A DNA stretch of 64,000 nucleotides from Nonomuraea solani (GTDB lineage: Bacteria; Actinomycetota; Actinomycetes; Streptosporangiales; Streptosporangiaceae), in the NCBI RefSeq assembly GCF_900108335.1, contig NZ_FNVT01000002.1, positions 1,108,499 through 1,172,498 of the forward strand, in the 5' to 3' direction. Each line of letters starts with the position of its first letter. Position 1 is the first letter of the stretch. Positions 8,564 to 19,603 of this stretch are shown here, piece by piece. The position numbers were made by a program, and so were the translations under genes. The notes under the pieces are model-generated. The model worked only from the letters and a program-made list of their open reading frames with translations, searched no databases and was not told the DNA's origin.

Positions 8564-9880
8564 TCAGGCGAGCGGCGAGGTGACCGTGAACGAGGCGTCG
8601 GAGGCGAAGACCGAGTCGGACGCCCGCAGGTCCATCCGCAGCTCGTAGTTGTAGTGGCGCAGGTAACGCCCCGGCAGGTTGTACGACTCCAGCGAGATCG
8701 TCCCCCCGCCCGCCAGCCCCGCCCGCCCGCAGTACGTGGCGTCGCCCTTGAAGATGGCCGACCCGTCGTCCCGCTGCAGGGTCAGCCGCAGGTTGAAGTG
8801 CCGCAGGTAGTAGCCGGGCTGGTTGACGGACTGGAGGGAGTAGCAGCCCGAGTGCGCCAGCCCGGCGACGACGGTGAACGTCGCCGACTGGCGGTCGGCG
8901 AGCGGGCTGGCGGCCGACAGCGGGTCGATGTAGCCCAGGCCACCGCGATGGCGTACATACCGGTCGGGGAAGTTGGCCGAGCGCAGTGACCGGTTGCCGG
9001 TGGGCACCGCCGTGCTGTCCCCGACGTCCTCGCGGAGCACGGTGAAGTGCCGGGCCGTCCCGGACAGCCCGGCCAGCTCCACCTTGGCGCCGAACGACGA
9101 CAGGTTCGAGCTGTCGGCGTAGTAGTAGCGCCCGCCGGTGTAGTTGTCGAAGTAGATCCGCCACCTGCCGTCCGGCAGCCGGGTCAGCGCCGGCCCTTCG
9201 AGCCCGGAGCCCCAGCCCGCCCAGTTGCCCGTGCCGGTGAACGTCCACGGCCCGGTGAGCGAGGTGGCGGTGGCGTGCTCGATGTACTTGGTCGTCTCGT
9301 TCTTCAGGAAGTTGTGGTACGTCGAGCCGGACTTGACCACGAAGCTGTCGATGTAGTTGGCCGGGATGCCCAACGCCACGGGGACGCTCCAGGTGGAGAG
9401 CGCGGTGTTGGTGGCGGTGATCCGGTACGGCCTGAACTGCCCCGCCGTGCCCGTCGTGGACGCCGAGAAGATGACGTGCACGCTGCCGTCGGAGTCCTTG
9501 AACCATTCGGGCGCCCAGGTGCTGCCGGTGGCCCCGTTCAGCCCGACGGTGACGTTGCGCAGGAACGTCCAGCTCACGGTGTCGGCGCTGCGGGCGAAGC
9601 CGATGGTGGCCCCGGTCCAGTTCGTGGTGTGGACGAGGTAGTAGTAGCCGTCGGTGTGCCGGATCACGCTCGGGTCGCGGATCAGCCCGGACGGTGGCGT
9701 GTAGGCGTTGGCCCGGACGAGGTTGAAGCCGGTGGCGTTGGCGGAGTCGTAGACGTACATGTTCGACTCGCTGGCGTTCGTGAACGCCGTCATCAGGTAA
9801 TGGGGCGCGGGCCCGGCGGCGTGAGCAGCCGGAACGGGCATCAGGACGGCGGCCAGTAACAACACCAGGATCAGACGCAT
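8564..9880 (-). CDS. Secreted GH43-like glycosidase with C-terminal CBM42 (AbfB) domain
   Basis: First gene of a two-gene arabinan-degradation operon. 438 aa from ATG 9880, chosen because GGAGGG lies just upstream and it begins a typical signal peptide (MRLILVLLLAAVLMPVPAAHA). A GH43-type propeller follows, with likely catalytic residues in IRDPSVIRHTDGYYY (Asp), NYIDSFVVKSG (Asp) and GLEGPALTRLPDG (Glu). The C-terminal ~150 residues form an AbfB-type beta-trefoil (FPDRYVRHRGG, QPGYYLRHFNL, LPGRYLRHYNY), which binds arabinofuranose side chains. Substrate is inferred from the domain pair. Regulated by a LacI-type operator directly upstream. Confidence 0.88.
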   Translation of the reverse strand: MRLILVLLLAAVLMPVPAAHAAGPAPHYLMTAFTNASESNMYVYDSANATGFNLVRANAYTPPSGLIRDPSVIRHTDGYYYLVHTTNWTGATIGFARSADTVSWTFLRNVTVGLNGATGSTWAPEWFKDSDGSVHVIFSASTTGTAGQFRPYRITATNTALSTWSVPVALGIPANYIDSFVVKSGSTYHNFLKNETTKYIEHATATSLTGPWTFTGTGNWAGWGSGLEGPALTRLPDGRWRIYFDNYTGGRYYYADSSNLSSFGAKVELAGLSGTARHFTVLREDVGDSTAVPTGNRSLRSANFPDRYVRHRGGLGYIDPLSAASPLADRQSATFTVVAGLAHSGCYSLQSVNQPGYYLRHFNLRLTLQRDDGSAIFKGDATYCGRAGLAGGGTISLESYNLPGRYLRHYNYELRMDLRASDSVFASDASFTVTSPLA

Positions 9881-9899
9881 CCGGCCCTCCACGGAAGGT

Positions 9900-9917
9900 G
9901 ATGTTAGCGTTAACATC
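9900..9917 (-). promoter_or_regulatory. LacI-family operator upstream of the GH43 operon
   Basis: GATGTTAGCGTTAACATC is a near-perfect palindrome with 7-base arms GATGTTA/TAACATC. The TGTTAGCG-nTAACA form is typical of LacI-family regulators of plant-polysaccharide genes in actinomycetes (known). It begins 20 bases before the start codon at 9880. No LacI gene is in this window, so the regulator would act in trans. Confidence 0.75.
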
Positions 9918-9976
9918 CCCCACGACGGTGTGGTGATGGCGTTCGCGCGTATTCGTATCCCGGCCGACCCGCCCAG

Positions 9977-10816
9977 TCAAGACCGGTAAAGCCCGTGGGC
10001 CGAGGTGATCACATGATCGGCGAAGTCCAGCACGTCACGCCTGCGTTCGAACGGCGAGCCGTACAGGGAGGCCCGCGGCGTACCGAAGTGATCGCCCAGC
10101 CCCGAGACGGCGCTCGCCAGCGTCGGCAGCGCCGTGTCCTCCTCGCGCAGCCGGAGCGCCTCCCCCACCACCCGGCGCCAGCGCTCGGGAAACGCCTCCA
10201 GCGCGTGCCGCGCCGCCCCGGTCTTGGACGTGATCTCGCCGGTGGCGAGCGTGTAGTGCAGCCGCGAAACCCCCGTGACCACCCACACGGCCCCATAACC
10301 GCCCAGACAGGTCAGCCCCCAGGGCGTGGCCAGATTCGAGGCGCGGGTGACGAGCCGCCGCCAGTAGCGGTCGAGGTTGGCGTCGGTCCAGGCGGCCAGG
10401 GCGCCGGGATCGTTCCAGAGCTCCAGCTCGCCCGGCTTGGGCCCGCGGCAGGTCAGCCCGCAGGCGGCCAGCGTGTGCCAGGTGACCGGGTTGACCGCGC
10501 CCCGCCGGTTGAGCCGACCGGCGTGCGCCTGCGGGCGTTCGCCCAGCGAGCCGGGGTCGCGCCGGAGATCGTCCCAGGTGAGGTAGACGCCGTCGAACGG
10601 GTGGGCGCCGAGTTTGGTGTGGATGCGTTCGAGCACCTCGGCCGGTGGCGGCTCGGCCGTCACGGCGACGAAGTCGACGTCGCTCGTGCCCGGCCGGTAG
10701 TCGCCCAGCGCCGCCGAACCCTCGAGATAGAGACCTTCCACCAGCCCGGGAGCCTCAGCGTCGGCCAGAGAGAGGTACGTCTCGACAATCGCATCGATCT
10801 TCGGGTGGGGCGTCAT
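9977..10816 (-). CDS. Nucleotidyltransferase-domain protein (aminoglycoside adenylyltransferase-like)
   Basis: 279 aa from ATG 10816. The N-terminal part has the Pol-beta nucleotidyltransferase signature GSAALGDYRPGTSDVDFVAV (GS followed by DVD), with the remainder resembling the C-terminal helical domain of streptomycin/spectinomycin adenylyltransferases (AadA/ANT(3'')-9 type; about 260 aa). The family transfers AMP to a small molecule. Whether this member modifies an antibiotic is unknown. The frame stays open to 10894, but that overlaps the divergent gene at 10882 and does not match the family, so the shorter start with GGGAGG upstream is preferred. Confidence 0.75.
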   Translation of the reverse strand: MTPHPKIDAIVETYLSLADAEAPGLVEGLYLEGSAALGDYRPGTSDVDFVAVTAEPPPAEVLERIHTKLGAHPFDGVYLTWDDLRRDPGSLGERPQAHAGRLNRRGAVNPVTWHTLAACGLTCRGPKPGELELWNDPGALAAWTDANLDRYWRRLVTRASNLATPWGLTCLGGYGAVWVVTGVSRLHYTLATGEITSKTGAARHALEAFPERWRRVVGEALRLREEDTALPTLASAVSGLGDHFGTPRASLYGSPFERRRDVLDFADHVITSAHGLYRS

Positions 10817-10869
10817 GACCTCCCAGCCTGCCACAATCCACGCGACGGACCTATCGGATTCAAGAATCC

Positions 10870-10875
10870 TAGAAT
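10870..10875 (+). promoter_or_regulatory. Putative -10 box of a leaderless transcript (malY-type gene)
   Basis: TAGAAT ends six bases before the GTG start at 10882 and no ribosome-binding site is present, the geometry of a leaderless mRNA, which is common in actinobacteria. A clear -35 box was not found. Confidence 0.45.
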
Positions 10876-10881
10876 GACCGG

Positions 10882-11991
10882 GTGAACGACGCATATCCCC
10901 CCGTAGACCTCAAATCCACACATGATGGCCTTAAGTGGGCAGCCGTCGAACCCGGTGTCATCCCCGCCTGGGTCGCCGACATGGACCTGCCCACCGCCCC
11001 CGAGGTGACCGAGGCGCTGCGGCGGCGGGCCGCCGGAGACCTCGGCTACCCCGCCTGGCTGCTGGAGCCGAACGCCGGGCCGCTGGCCGAGGCGTTCGCC
11101 GAGCGCATGTCCGGCCGCTACGACTGGGCGCCGGACCCCGGCCACGTACGCCCGTTCAACGACCTCAACCAGGCCCTCCAGGTGCTCCTCCACCTCTGGA
11201 CCAGGCCCGGGGACGGCGTCGCCGTGCACACCCCCGCCTACCACCCGTTCCTCGACACGCTGCGCGTCATGGGGCGCCCCCTGCGCCCCATCCGGTTCGA
11301 GCCGGACGGCGACTCCTGGCGCTACGAGGTGCCGGACCTGACAGGCTGCCGGGTGCTCCTGCTGGTCAACCCGCACAACCCGACCGGCCGCGTCCTGACC
11401 CGCGCGGAGCTGACCGAGCTGGCCGAGCACGCCGAACGCCACGACCTGCTGGTGATCGCGGACGAGATCCACGCCGACCTGGTGTACGAACCGCACCGGC
11501 ACATCCCGTTCGCCACGATCCTGCCCGAGCGCACGGTCACGATCACGTCGGCCACGAAGGCGTTCAACCTGGGCGGCATCCGCTGCTCGGTGGCCCACTT
11601 CGGCCACCAGGGCGTCCGCGAGGCCCTGGCGGCCCAGCCCCCCTTCGTGTACGGCTCCGCCAACGTGTTCGGTGTCGAGGCCACGGTCGCGGCCTGGCGG
11701 CACGGCGACGCCTGGCTGGCGCGCACGGTGGCCCTCCTGGACCGCCACCGGCGCACCATCGCCGAACGCCTGCCCGCCACGGTCGGCTACCGGATCCCGG
11801 AGGCGACGTACCTGGCCTGGCTCGACCTGGGCCGGCCGGGCCAGGCCGAGGTGCTCGAACGGCAGGCCAAGGTACGCCTGAACGACGGCGCGACCTTCGG
11901 CCCCGGCGGCGAGCACCATGTCCGGCTCAACTTCGCCACCACCGAGGCCATCCTGGACGAGATCCTGACGCGCCTCGCCAAAGCCCTCTAG
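10882..11991 (+). CDS. MalY/PatB-type PLP-dependent cystathionine beta-lyase/aminotransferase
   Basis: Fold-type I PLP enzyme of the MalY/PatB branch, usually a C-S beta-lyase cleaving cystathionine or cysteine conjugates. 369 aa. Family hallmarks: the N-terminal KWAAVEPGVIPAWVADMDLP, NPHNPTGRVLTRAEL, the PLP-contacting IADEIHADLVY, and the Schiff-base lysine Lys226 in TSATKAFNLGG. The length is near the usual 380-400 aa. It ends in a CTAG that also supplies the stop of the convergent tricorn gene. The exact substrate is not readable. Confidence 0.88.
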   Translation: MNDAYPPVDLKSTHDGLKWAAVEPGVIPAWVADMDLPTAPEVTEALRRRAAGDLGYPAWLLEPNAGPLAEAFAERMSGRYDWAPDPGHVRPFNDLNQALQVLLHLWTRPGDGVAVHTPAYHPFLDTLRVMGRPLRPIRFEPDGDSWRYEVPDLTGCRVLLLVNPHNPTGRVLTRAELTELAEHAERHDLLVIADEIHADLVYEPHRHIPFATILPERTVTITSATKAFNLGGIRCSVAHFGHQGVREALAAQPPFVYGSANVFGVEATVAAWRHGDAWLARTVALLDRHRRTIAERLPATVGYRIPEATYLAWLDLGRPGQAEVLERQAKVRLNDGATFGPGGEHHVRLNFATTEAILDEILTRLAKAL

Positions 11992-14900
11992 GTCAGCGGC
12001 GGCAGCTCCGGCGGCGTGGCGGCCGGGCTCTCGCCGAGCGCGGCCAGCGCGAGCTCGATGGCCTTCTCCAGCTGGGGATCCCGCCCCGCCACGCGATCCT
12101 GGGGCGTGATCACCACCTCGATGTCCGGGTCGACGCCGTGGTTCTCCACTCCCCAGCCGGGCCCGTCGAGCCAGAACGAGTACCGGGGCTGGGTGACCCG
12201 CGTCCCGTCCACCAGCGAGTAGCGAGAGTCGATCCCGACCACCCCGCCCCAGGTCCGCACGCCGACCAGCGGCCCGATCCCGCGGTTCTTGATGCCCGCG
12301 CTGACGATGTCACCGTCGGAGCCCGCGAACTCGTCCGTGACCGTGACGACGGGGCCGCGGGGTGAGTCCTCGGGATAGCGCATCGGCTTGTACCCGCGGG
12401 CCAGCGCCCAGCCGGTGACCTTGCGCGACAGCTTCTCCAGCACCAGCTCCGACAGGTGCCCGCCGCTGTTCTCCCGCACGTCCACGACCAGCCCGTCGTA
12501 GGCCATCTCGGTCCGCAGGTCGCGGTGGAACTGCGCCCAGCCGGAGGCCACCATGTCCGGTACGTGCAGATAGCCCAGCCGGCCGTCCGACGCCTCCCTG
12601 ACGAAGGCGCGGCGGCCCTCCACCCACTCGTGGTAACGCAGCCGCGACTCGCCGGCGATCGGGTTGACCACGACCCGGCGCACGTCGCCGCCGGAGGCGT
12701 GCCGCACGGTCAGCTCGATGGGCTGGTTCGCGGTGCCGGCCAGGAGGGCGAGCGGTCCGCGTACCGGATCGACCGGGCGGCCGCCCACCGCGAGGATCGC
12801 GTCGCCGGGGCGGACCGCGACGCCGGGCGCGAGCAGCGGCGAGCGGGCGCCGTGGTCGGACGACTCGCCGGGCAGGATGCGCGTCACCCGCCACACCCCC
12901 TCGTCGTCCCTGGCCAGGTCGGCGCCGAGCAGGCCCTGGCGGCGCCGGGGGTCGGCGCCGGGGCCGACGGCGTAGGCGTAGGCGTGCGAGGTGCCGAGCT
13001 CACCCTGGGTCTCCCAGAGCAGGTCGATCAGCTCGGAGCGGGAGCCGATGCGCGAGACCAGCGGCTCGTAGCGGTCGAGCACGCCCTGCCAGTCCACGCC
13101 GTTCATGTCGTCGCGCCAGAAGTGGTCGCGCATGAGCCGGCCCGCCTCGCGGTAGCCCTGCCGCCACTCCGCCACCGGGTCGACCTGGACGTTGATCCGG
13201 TCGAGCTCGATGGTGACGACCTCGTCGCCCTCGCTCGCGGCGCGGGTCTGCAGGCCGTTCTTGCCGTTGGTGACGAGCCGGGAGCCGTCGCCGCTGACCT
13301 CGAACGACCGCACCTCCTTGCCCAGCTCGGCCTTGGCGCGCTTTTTGAGGTCGTACCGTTCGAGCACGATCTCGGAGGTGTGCTCCGTGCCGTCGCCGAG
13401 CAGGCCGGTGAGCGGGGAACGCAGCCAGAGCAGCGCGTCCTTGGCGGTGCGCAGGTTCGTGTAGCGGCCCGCCGGCACCGGCACCGGCACCACGCGGGAG
13501 GCGATCCCGTCGGGGTCGACGTCGGTACGCGGCGGCGCGTCGTCCTTCTTGTCGTCCTTGGCGGGCTTGTCGTCCTCCCCGTTCCACCCACGCCCCTGCA
13601 GCGACGGATCGAACGGCGACGGCGTGGTGGCCTGCAGCGGCACGATGTACGGCCGGCACCCGGAGGGGAACGACAGGTCGAAGGCGTGCTCGTCGTACAC
13701 CGGGTCGAACGTCCGCACCGACAGGAACGCCAGGTGCTTGCCGTCCTTGGTGAACGCCGGGTCGGAGTCGACGAACCGTGGCGGCGTCACCTCGATCACC
13801 GAGCCGCCGTCCACCCGGCCCATCCTGATCTGGGTCAGCCGTACGTCGTGCGGGTGCTCCCAGGCCACCCAGCCGGAGTCGGGCGAGAACGCCAGCCCGC
13901 TCACGTCCCCCTGCGTGGTCCTGGCCAGCTCACGGACGTTCTCGCTCTCCAGGCCGACGACCAGCAGCCGCCCGTCGTGCGTGGCCACGGCCACGTGCTT
14001 GCCATCGGGCGCGGCGACCAGCTCCAGCACGCGTCCGAGCTGCCCGGTGGCCAGCGTCCTGACCTCGCCGCCGGGGGTGCCGATCTCCAGGCCGTCCTCG
14101 CCGCCGGCGTCGGACACCCACACGGCCTTGCCGTCGGCGTCGAGCGCGCGCGGGAGCCGTACGCGGACGCCGGGCTCGGCCCGCAGCACGCCGGCGGGCC
14201 CGTCGCGGTGGGTGACCCAGTGGGCGGTCCCGCGGATCTCGACCGCGCTGGCCCGCCCGGTGGCGTCCGGCGAGAACGCGCCGGCGCGCAGCGGCGCCGG
14301 CCGCCTGGCCCGCCCGGGCCGCGGGCCGCCGAGCGTGATCTCCAGCCGGTACGGCTCCGCGTCCAGGCTCTCCATCAGCCACAGGTCACCGGCGTGGCTG
14401 TAGATCACCCGCTCACCGTCACCGGTGGCGTGCCGGGCGTAGAACTCCTCGTGGGAGCTGTGTTTGCGCAGCTCAGACCCGTCGGGCAGGGCGGAGTAGA
14501 CGTTGCCGATGCCGTCGGTGTCGGCCAGGAACACGAGCCGGTCCCCGGCCCAGCTCACCGACCAGTATTGCGCCGCGCTGTCGGCGAACAGCCGGGCGAA
14601 CTCCCCGTCGCCCGTGGCGTCCACCCAGAGCTTGCCCGCCGTGCCACCCCGATACCGCTTCCACTGGGACGGCTCGCGCCACATCGACGACACGGTGGCG
14701 ACCTTCTCGCCGTTGACCGCCACGTCGCTCAGCCACCCGTACGGCAGCCGCGCGGCCGGGCCGCCGTCGAGCGGCACCGCGTACGCCCAGCTCCTGGCGT
14801 CCGAGCTCTCCCCGGCCGCGCTGATCGCGAGCACGTCGCCGTCGCCGGTCCATCCGCGGACCGAGGTCGCGCTGTTGCCCCAGTGGGTCAGCCGCTCGCC

Positions 14901-15134
14901 GTCCGCGCCGTTGACCTCGGCCGTGAACACCTCGGAGGCGCCCTCCTTGGTGCCGGTCCACGCGATGCGGCGGCCGTCGGGTGAGAACCTCGGATGCGAC
15001 ACCGGTACGCGGTCGGCGGTGAACCGCCAGGCCCTTCCCCCGGCGAGCGGAGCCAGCCAGACATCGTCGTCGGCGACGAAGGTGACCAGGTCACCATGCA
15101 GATGCGGATATCTCAGGTATGCGCCATTTGTCAC
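11988..15134 (-). CDS. Tricorn-type protease (S41 family)
   Basis: Large cytosolic serine protease that degrades peptides released by the proteasome or Clp proteases. 1048 aa, the normal length. Order: beta-propeller repeats (HLHGDLVTFVADDDVW at the N-terminus, FSPDGRRIAWTG and similar blades), a helical linker, a PDZ domain (about 740-850; LAPGVAVRPGDAILAVGGRPV), and the S41 core with VDVRENSGGHLSELVLEKL and the nucleophile region EFAGSDGDIVSAG. An acidic Lys/Asp insert lies near residue 525. The start is GTG 15134. Its stop shares CTAG with the convergent PLP gene. Single gene, no operon partner. Confidence 0.92.
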   Translation of the reverse strand: MTNGAYLRYPHLHGDLVTFVADDDVWLAPLAGGRAWRFTADRVPVSHPRFSPDGRRIAWTGTKEGASEVFTAEVNGADGERLTHWGNSATSVRGWTGDGDVLAISAAGESSDARSWAYAVPLDGGPAARLPYGWLSDVAVNGEKVATVSSMWREPSQWKRYRGGTAGKLWVDATGDGEFARLFADSAAQYWSVSWAGDRLVFLADTDGIGNVYSALPDGSELRKHSSHEEFYARHATGDGERVIYSHAGDLWLMESLDAEPYRLEITLGGPRPGRARRPAPLRAGAFSPDATGRASAVEIRGTAHWVTHRDGPAGVLRAEPGVRVRLPRALDADGKAVWVSDAGGEDGLEIGTPGGEVRTLATGQLGRVLELVAAPDGKHVAVATHDGRLLVVGLESENVRELARTTQGDVSGLAFSPDSGWVAWEHPHDVRLTQIRMGRVDGGSVIEVTPPRFVDSDPAFTKDGKHLAFLSVRTFDPVYDEHAFDLSFPSGCRPYIVPLQATTPSPFDPSLQGRGWNGEDDKPAKDDKKDDAPPRTDVDPDGIASRVVPVPVPAGRYTNLRTAKDALLWLRSPLTGLLGDGTEHTSEIVLERYDLKKRAKAELGKEVRSFEVSGDGSRLVTNGKNGLQTRAASEGDEVVTIELDRINVQVDPVAEWRQGYREAGRLMRDHFWRDDMNGVDWQGVLDRYEPLVSRIGSRSELIDLLWETQGELGTSHAYAYAVGPGADPRRRQGLLGADLARDDEGVWRVTRILPGESSDHGARSPLLAPGVAVRPGDAILAVGGRPVDPVRGPLALLAGTANQPIELTVRHASGGDVRRVVVNPIAGESRLRYHEWVEGRRAFVREASDGRLGYLHVPDMVASGWAQFHRDLRTEMAYDGLVVDVRENSGGHLSELVLEKLSRKVTGWALARGYKPMRYPEDSPRGPVVTVTDEFAGSDGDIVSAGIKNRGIGPLVGVRTWGGVVGIDSRYSLVDGTRVTQPRYSFWLDGPGWGVENHGVDPDIEVVITPQDRVAGRDPQLEKAIELALAALGESPAATPPELPPLT

Positions 15135-15242
15135 AGCTGCACACTAATGCGGGATGCCAAGCGCAGCCCAAAATTTCCCCACCAGCGCAAGCACCGGCAT
15201 CTGCCGGGAAGGAGGTGAAAGGCCTGCTTTCGGAGGAGAGCC

Positions 15243-15671
15243 ATGAAGATGTTCGTTCGCCCGCATCAGCTCCCGGGCCGTTTGGCCGCCGCGGCCGTCA
15301 TTCTGAACTCCGGTCTCGGCAAGGCCGGCGCCGACGCGGAGACCGCGGCGGGCCTGCAGGGCATGGCCACGACCGCCTATCCGTTCCTCGGCCGCATGGA
15401 CCCGGTGACCTTCGCCCGCCTGCTGTCCAGGGGCGAGATCGTGCTCGGCGCCGCGCTGCTGGCCCCGTTCGTGCCGTCGCTGCTGGCCGGGGCCGCGCTG
15501 ACGGGGTTCGCGGCGAGCCTGCTCGGCCTCTACGTCAAGGTGCCGGGCCTGCGACAGGAAGGCAGTCTGCGCCCCACGCAGCAGGGCATCGGCATGGTCA
15601 AGGACCTCTGGCTGCTGGGCATCGGCCTCGGGCTGGTGATCGAGGAACTGTGCGAGCGCGACCATGATTGA
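15243..15671 (+). CDS. DoxX-like small membrane protein
   Basis: 142 aa with GGAGG six bases before ATG. It begins RPHQLPGRLAAAAVILNSGLGK, the typical DoxX/DoxD-like opening, and has three to four hydrophobic segments (about 10-28, 58-90, 112-132). Members are integral membrane proteins sometimes linked to oxidative-stress or thiol systems, but no biochemical role can be assigned. The gene stands alone between the tricorn gene and the F420 enzyme. Confidence 0.7.
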   Translation: MKMFVRPHQLPGRLAAAAVILNSGLGKAGADAETAAGLQGMATTAYPFLGRMDPVTFARLLSRGEIVLGAALLAPFVPSLLAGAALTGFAASLLGLYVKVPGLRQEGSLRPTQQGIGMVKDLWLLGIGLGLVIEELCERDHD

Positions 15672-15721
15672 TCTCCGCGCCCTGACCACTAAGTACGGCC
15701 AAGTCGGGTAGCCCGGGACAC

Positions 15722-16686
15722 ATGGTACAAATCGGCTACACCTTGATGTCCGAGCAGACCCCGGCTCGCGAGCTGGTCGACTACGCTGCCACGGCCGAAC
15801 GGATCGGCTTCGACTACGCGGTCATCTCCGACCACTATTTCCCGTGGATCGAGGAGATGGGGCATTCGCCCTACTGCTGGTCGGTGCTCGGCGCCGCGGC
15901 CCAGGTCACCGAGCGGCTGCCGCTCATGACGTACGTGACCTGCCCCATCATGCGCTACCACCCGGCCGTCGTGGCGCAGAAGGCGGCCACCATGGGCGTG
16001 CTGAGCGAGGGCCGGTTCACCCTCGGCCTGGGCGCCGGCGAGAACCTCAACGAGCACGTCATCGGCGAGGGCTGGCCGCCCGTCGACACCCGGCACCGGA
16101 TGTTCGCCGAGGCCGTCCAGATCATCAAGGAGCTGTTCAGCGGCGACTACATCACCCGCCAGGGCGAGTTCTACGACGTGGACTCCGCCAAGCTGTACGA
16201 CCTGCCGGAGCAGCCGGTGCCGATCGGCATCGCCGCCTCGGGCGGTCAGTCGGCGGAGCTGGCCGCCCAGTTCGGCGACGTGCTGGTCATCAACGAGCCG
16301 ATGCCCGAGGTGGTGCGGCAGTTCAAGGCGTTCGGCGGCGAGGGCAGGCCGATCTACGGCCAGTTGCCGATCGCGTACGACACCGACGCCGAGGCCGCCA
16401 AGCAGCGCGCGCACAAGCTGTGGCGCTGGTCGAGCGTCGGCGGCTGGAAGGTGATGGCCGAGTTGCCCGGCCCGGTCAACTTCGCCGCGGCCGCCGGCAC
16501 GGTGCGGCCCGAGGACGTGGCCGAGAGCGTGCCGTGCGGCAATGACGTGGACGCCGTCGTGCAGGGCGTCAAGAAGTTCGCCGACGCGGGCTACACGCAC
16601 GTGGCCCTGGTGCAGATCGGCCACGACCAGCAGCAGCCCTTCTTCACCTGGGCGGAGGAGGAACTGCTGCCGGCCCTGCGAACTAT

Positions 16687-16690
<4 letters not shown>
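15722..16690 (+). CDS. F420-dependent LLM-class oxidoreductase (glucose-6-phosphate dehydrogenase-like family)
   Basis: Luciferase-like TIM-barrel oxidoreductase using coenzyme F420. 322 aa. The family pattern [61 protein letters not shown] and [19 protein letters not shown] matches the G6PDH-related F420 subgroup often of unknown substrate. It is probably not the true Fgd1, which is encoded elsewhere in most actinomycetes. The ribosome site is poor. The stop shares CTAG with the convergent leuS. Confidence 0.88.
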
Positions 16691-19134
<2,444 letters not shown>

Positions 19135-19174
19135 GGCTACTGTCCTTCTGGCTTGATTCGGACCCATAAGAAAA

Positions 19175-19200
19175 CCCCTCGTAGAGACAACGAGGGGTGG
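19175..19200 (-). terminator. Terminator-like hairpin in the leuS 5' leader (possible attenuator)
   Basis: On the minus strand ACCCCTCG pairs with CGAGGGGT across a nine-base loop and is followed by TTTTC, the form of an intrinsic terminator. It sits about 40 bases before the leuS start and downstream of the likely promoter, so it would act on leuS itself. Just upstream (19202-19235) is an 11-bp perfect hairpin, GCCGCGACGGC/GCCGTCGCGGC. Confidence 0.65.
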
Positions 19201-19201
19201 A

Positions 19202-19235
19202 GCCGCGACGGCGAGATCTTCAGGGCCGTCGCGGC
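19202..19235 (-). promoter_or_regulatory. 11-bp hairpin upstream of the leuS terminator-like hairpin
   Basis: Perfect 11-bp inverted repeat with a 12-base loop in the leuS leader. A TTGACA hexamer lies upstream on the minus strand (19264-19269) as a plausible -35 box; no good -10 is seen. The two hairpins do not overlap, so a switching partner is not obvious. Confidence 0.5.
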
Positions 19236-19603
19236 CCGCTAAGAAGCAGGGTCGCGGAACGCACGTGTCAAGCCTAGCGCACGTCTTCGGCTGAATGCAG
19301 GTACTCGATCGACGTCCACGGGCACAATGGACCCTTCAGGTCCGGCGAGACCTGATGGTGATGTATCCGTTGTGACCTCATTCGTCCCAGAAGAATAGCC
19401 TTGTCGCGGTGGTATACCCAGTTGAGCCTGATCGACCGGAGGACGGCCTGCCCATGCAGGACCCGCCCACGGATCCGCATGGCTTCGCTCGTTTCGCTGC
19501 GGAACCACCTGCATCTCCTGGAAAATCCCATGAGATCATGCGTGAGACGTCAAATCCGGATATAACGGGACATCCGGACACAACCTCGGGAGGGCCGGCA
19601 GCA

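Noticed and set aside
12456..14984. 842-codon plus-strand open frame opposite the tricorn gene
   Set aside because: It is antisense to a clear full-length protease; its product is Val/Arg/Gly-rich without domains, as expected for the reverse frame of high-GC coding DNA.
19190..19250. T-box-like GGGGTGGAGCCGCG on the plus strand near leuS
   Set aside because: It is on the strand opposite to leuS, and the downstream plus-strand gene is not an amino-acid gene; specifier and terminator are absent.
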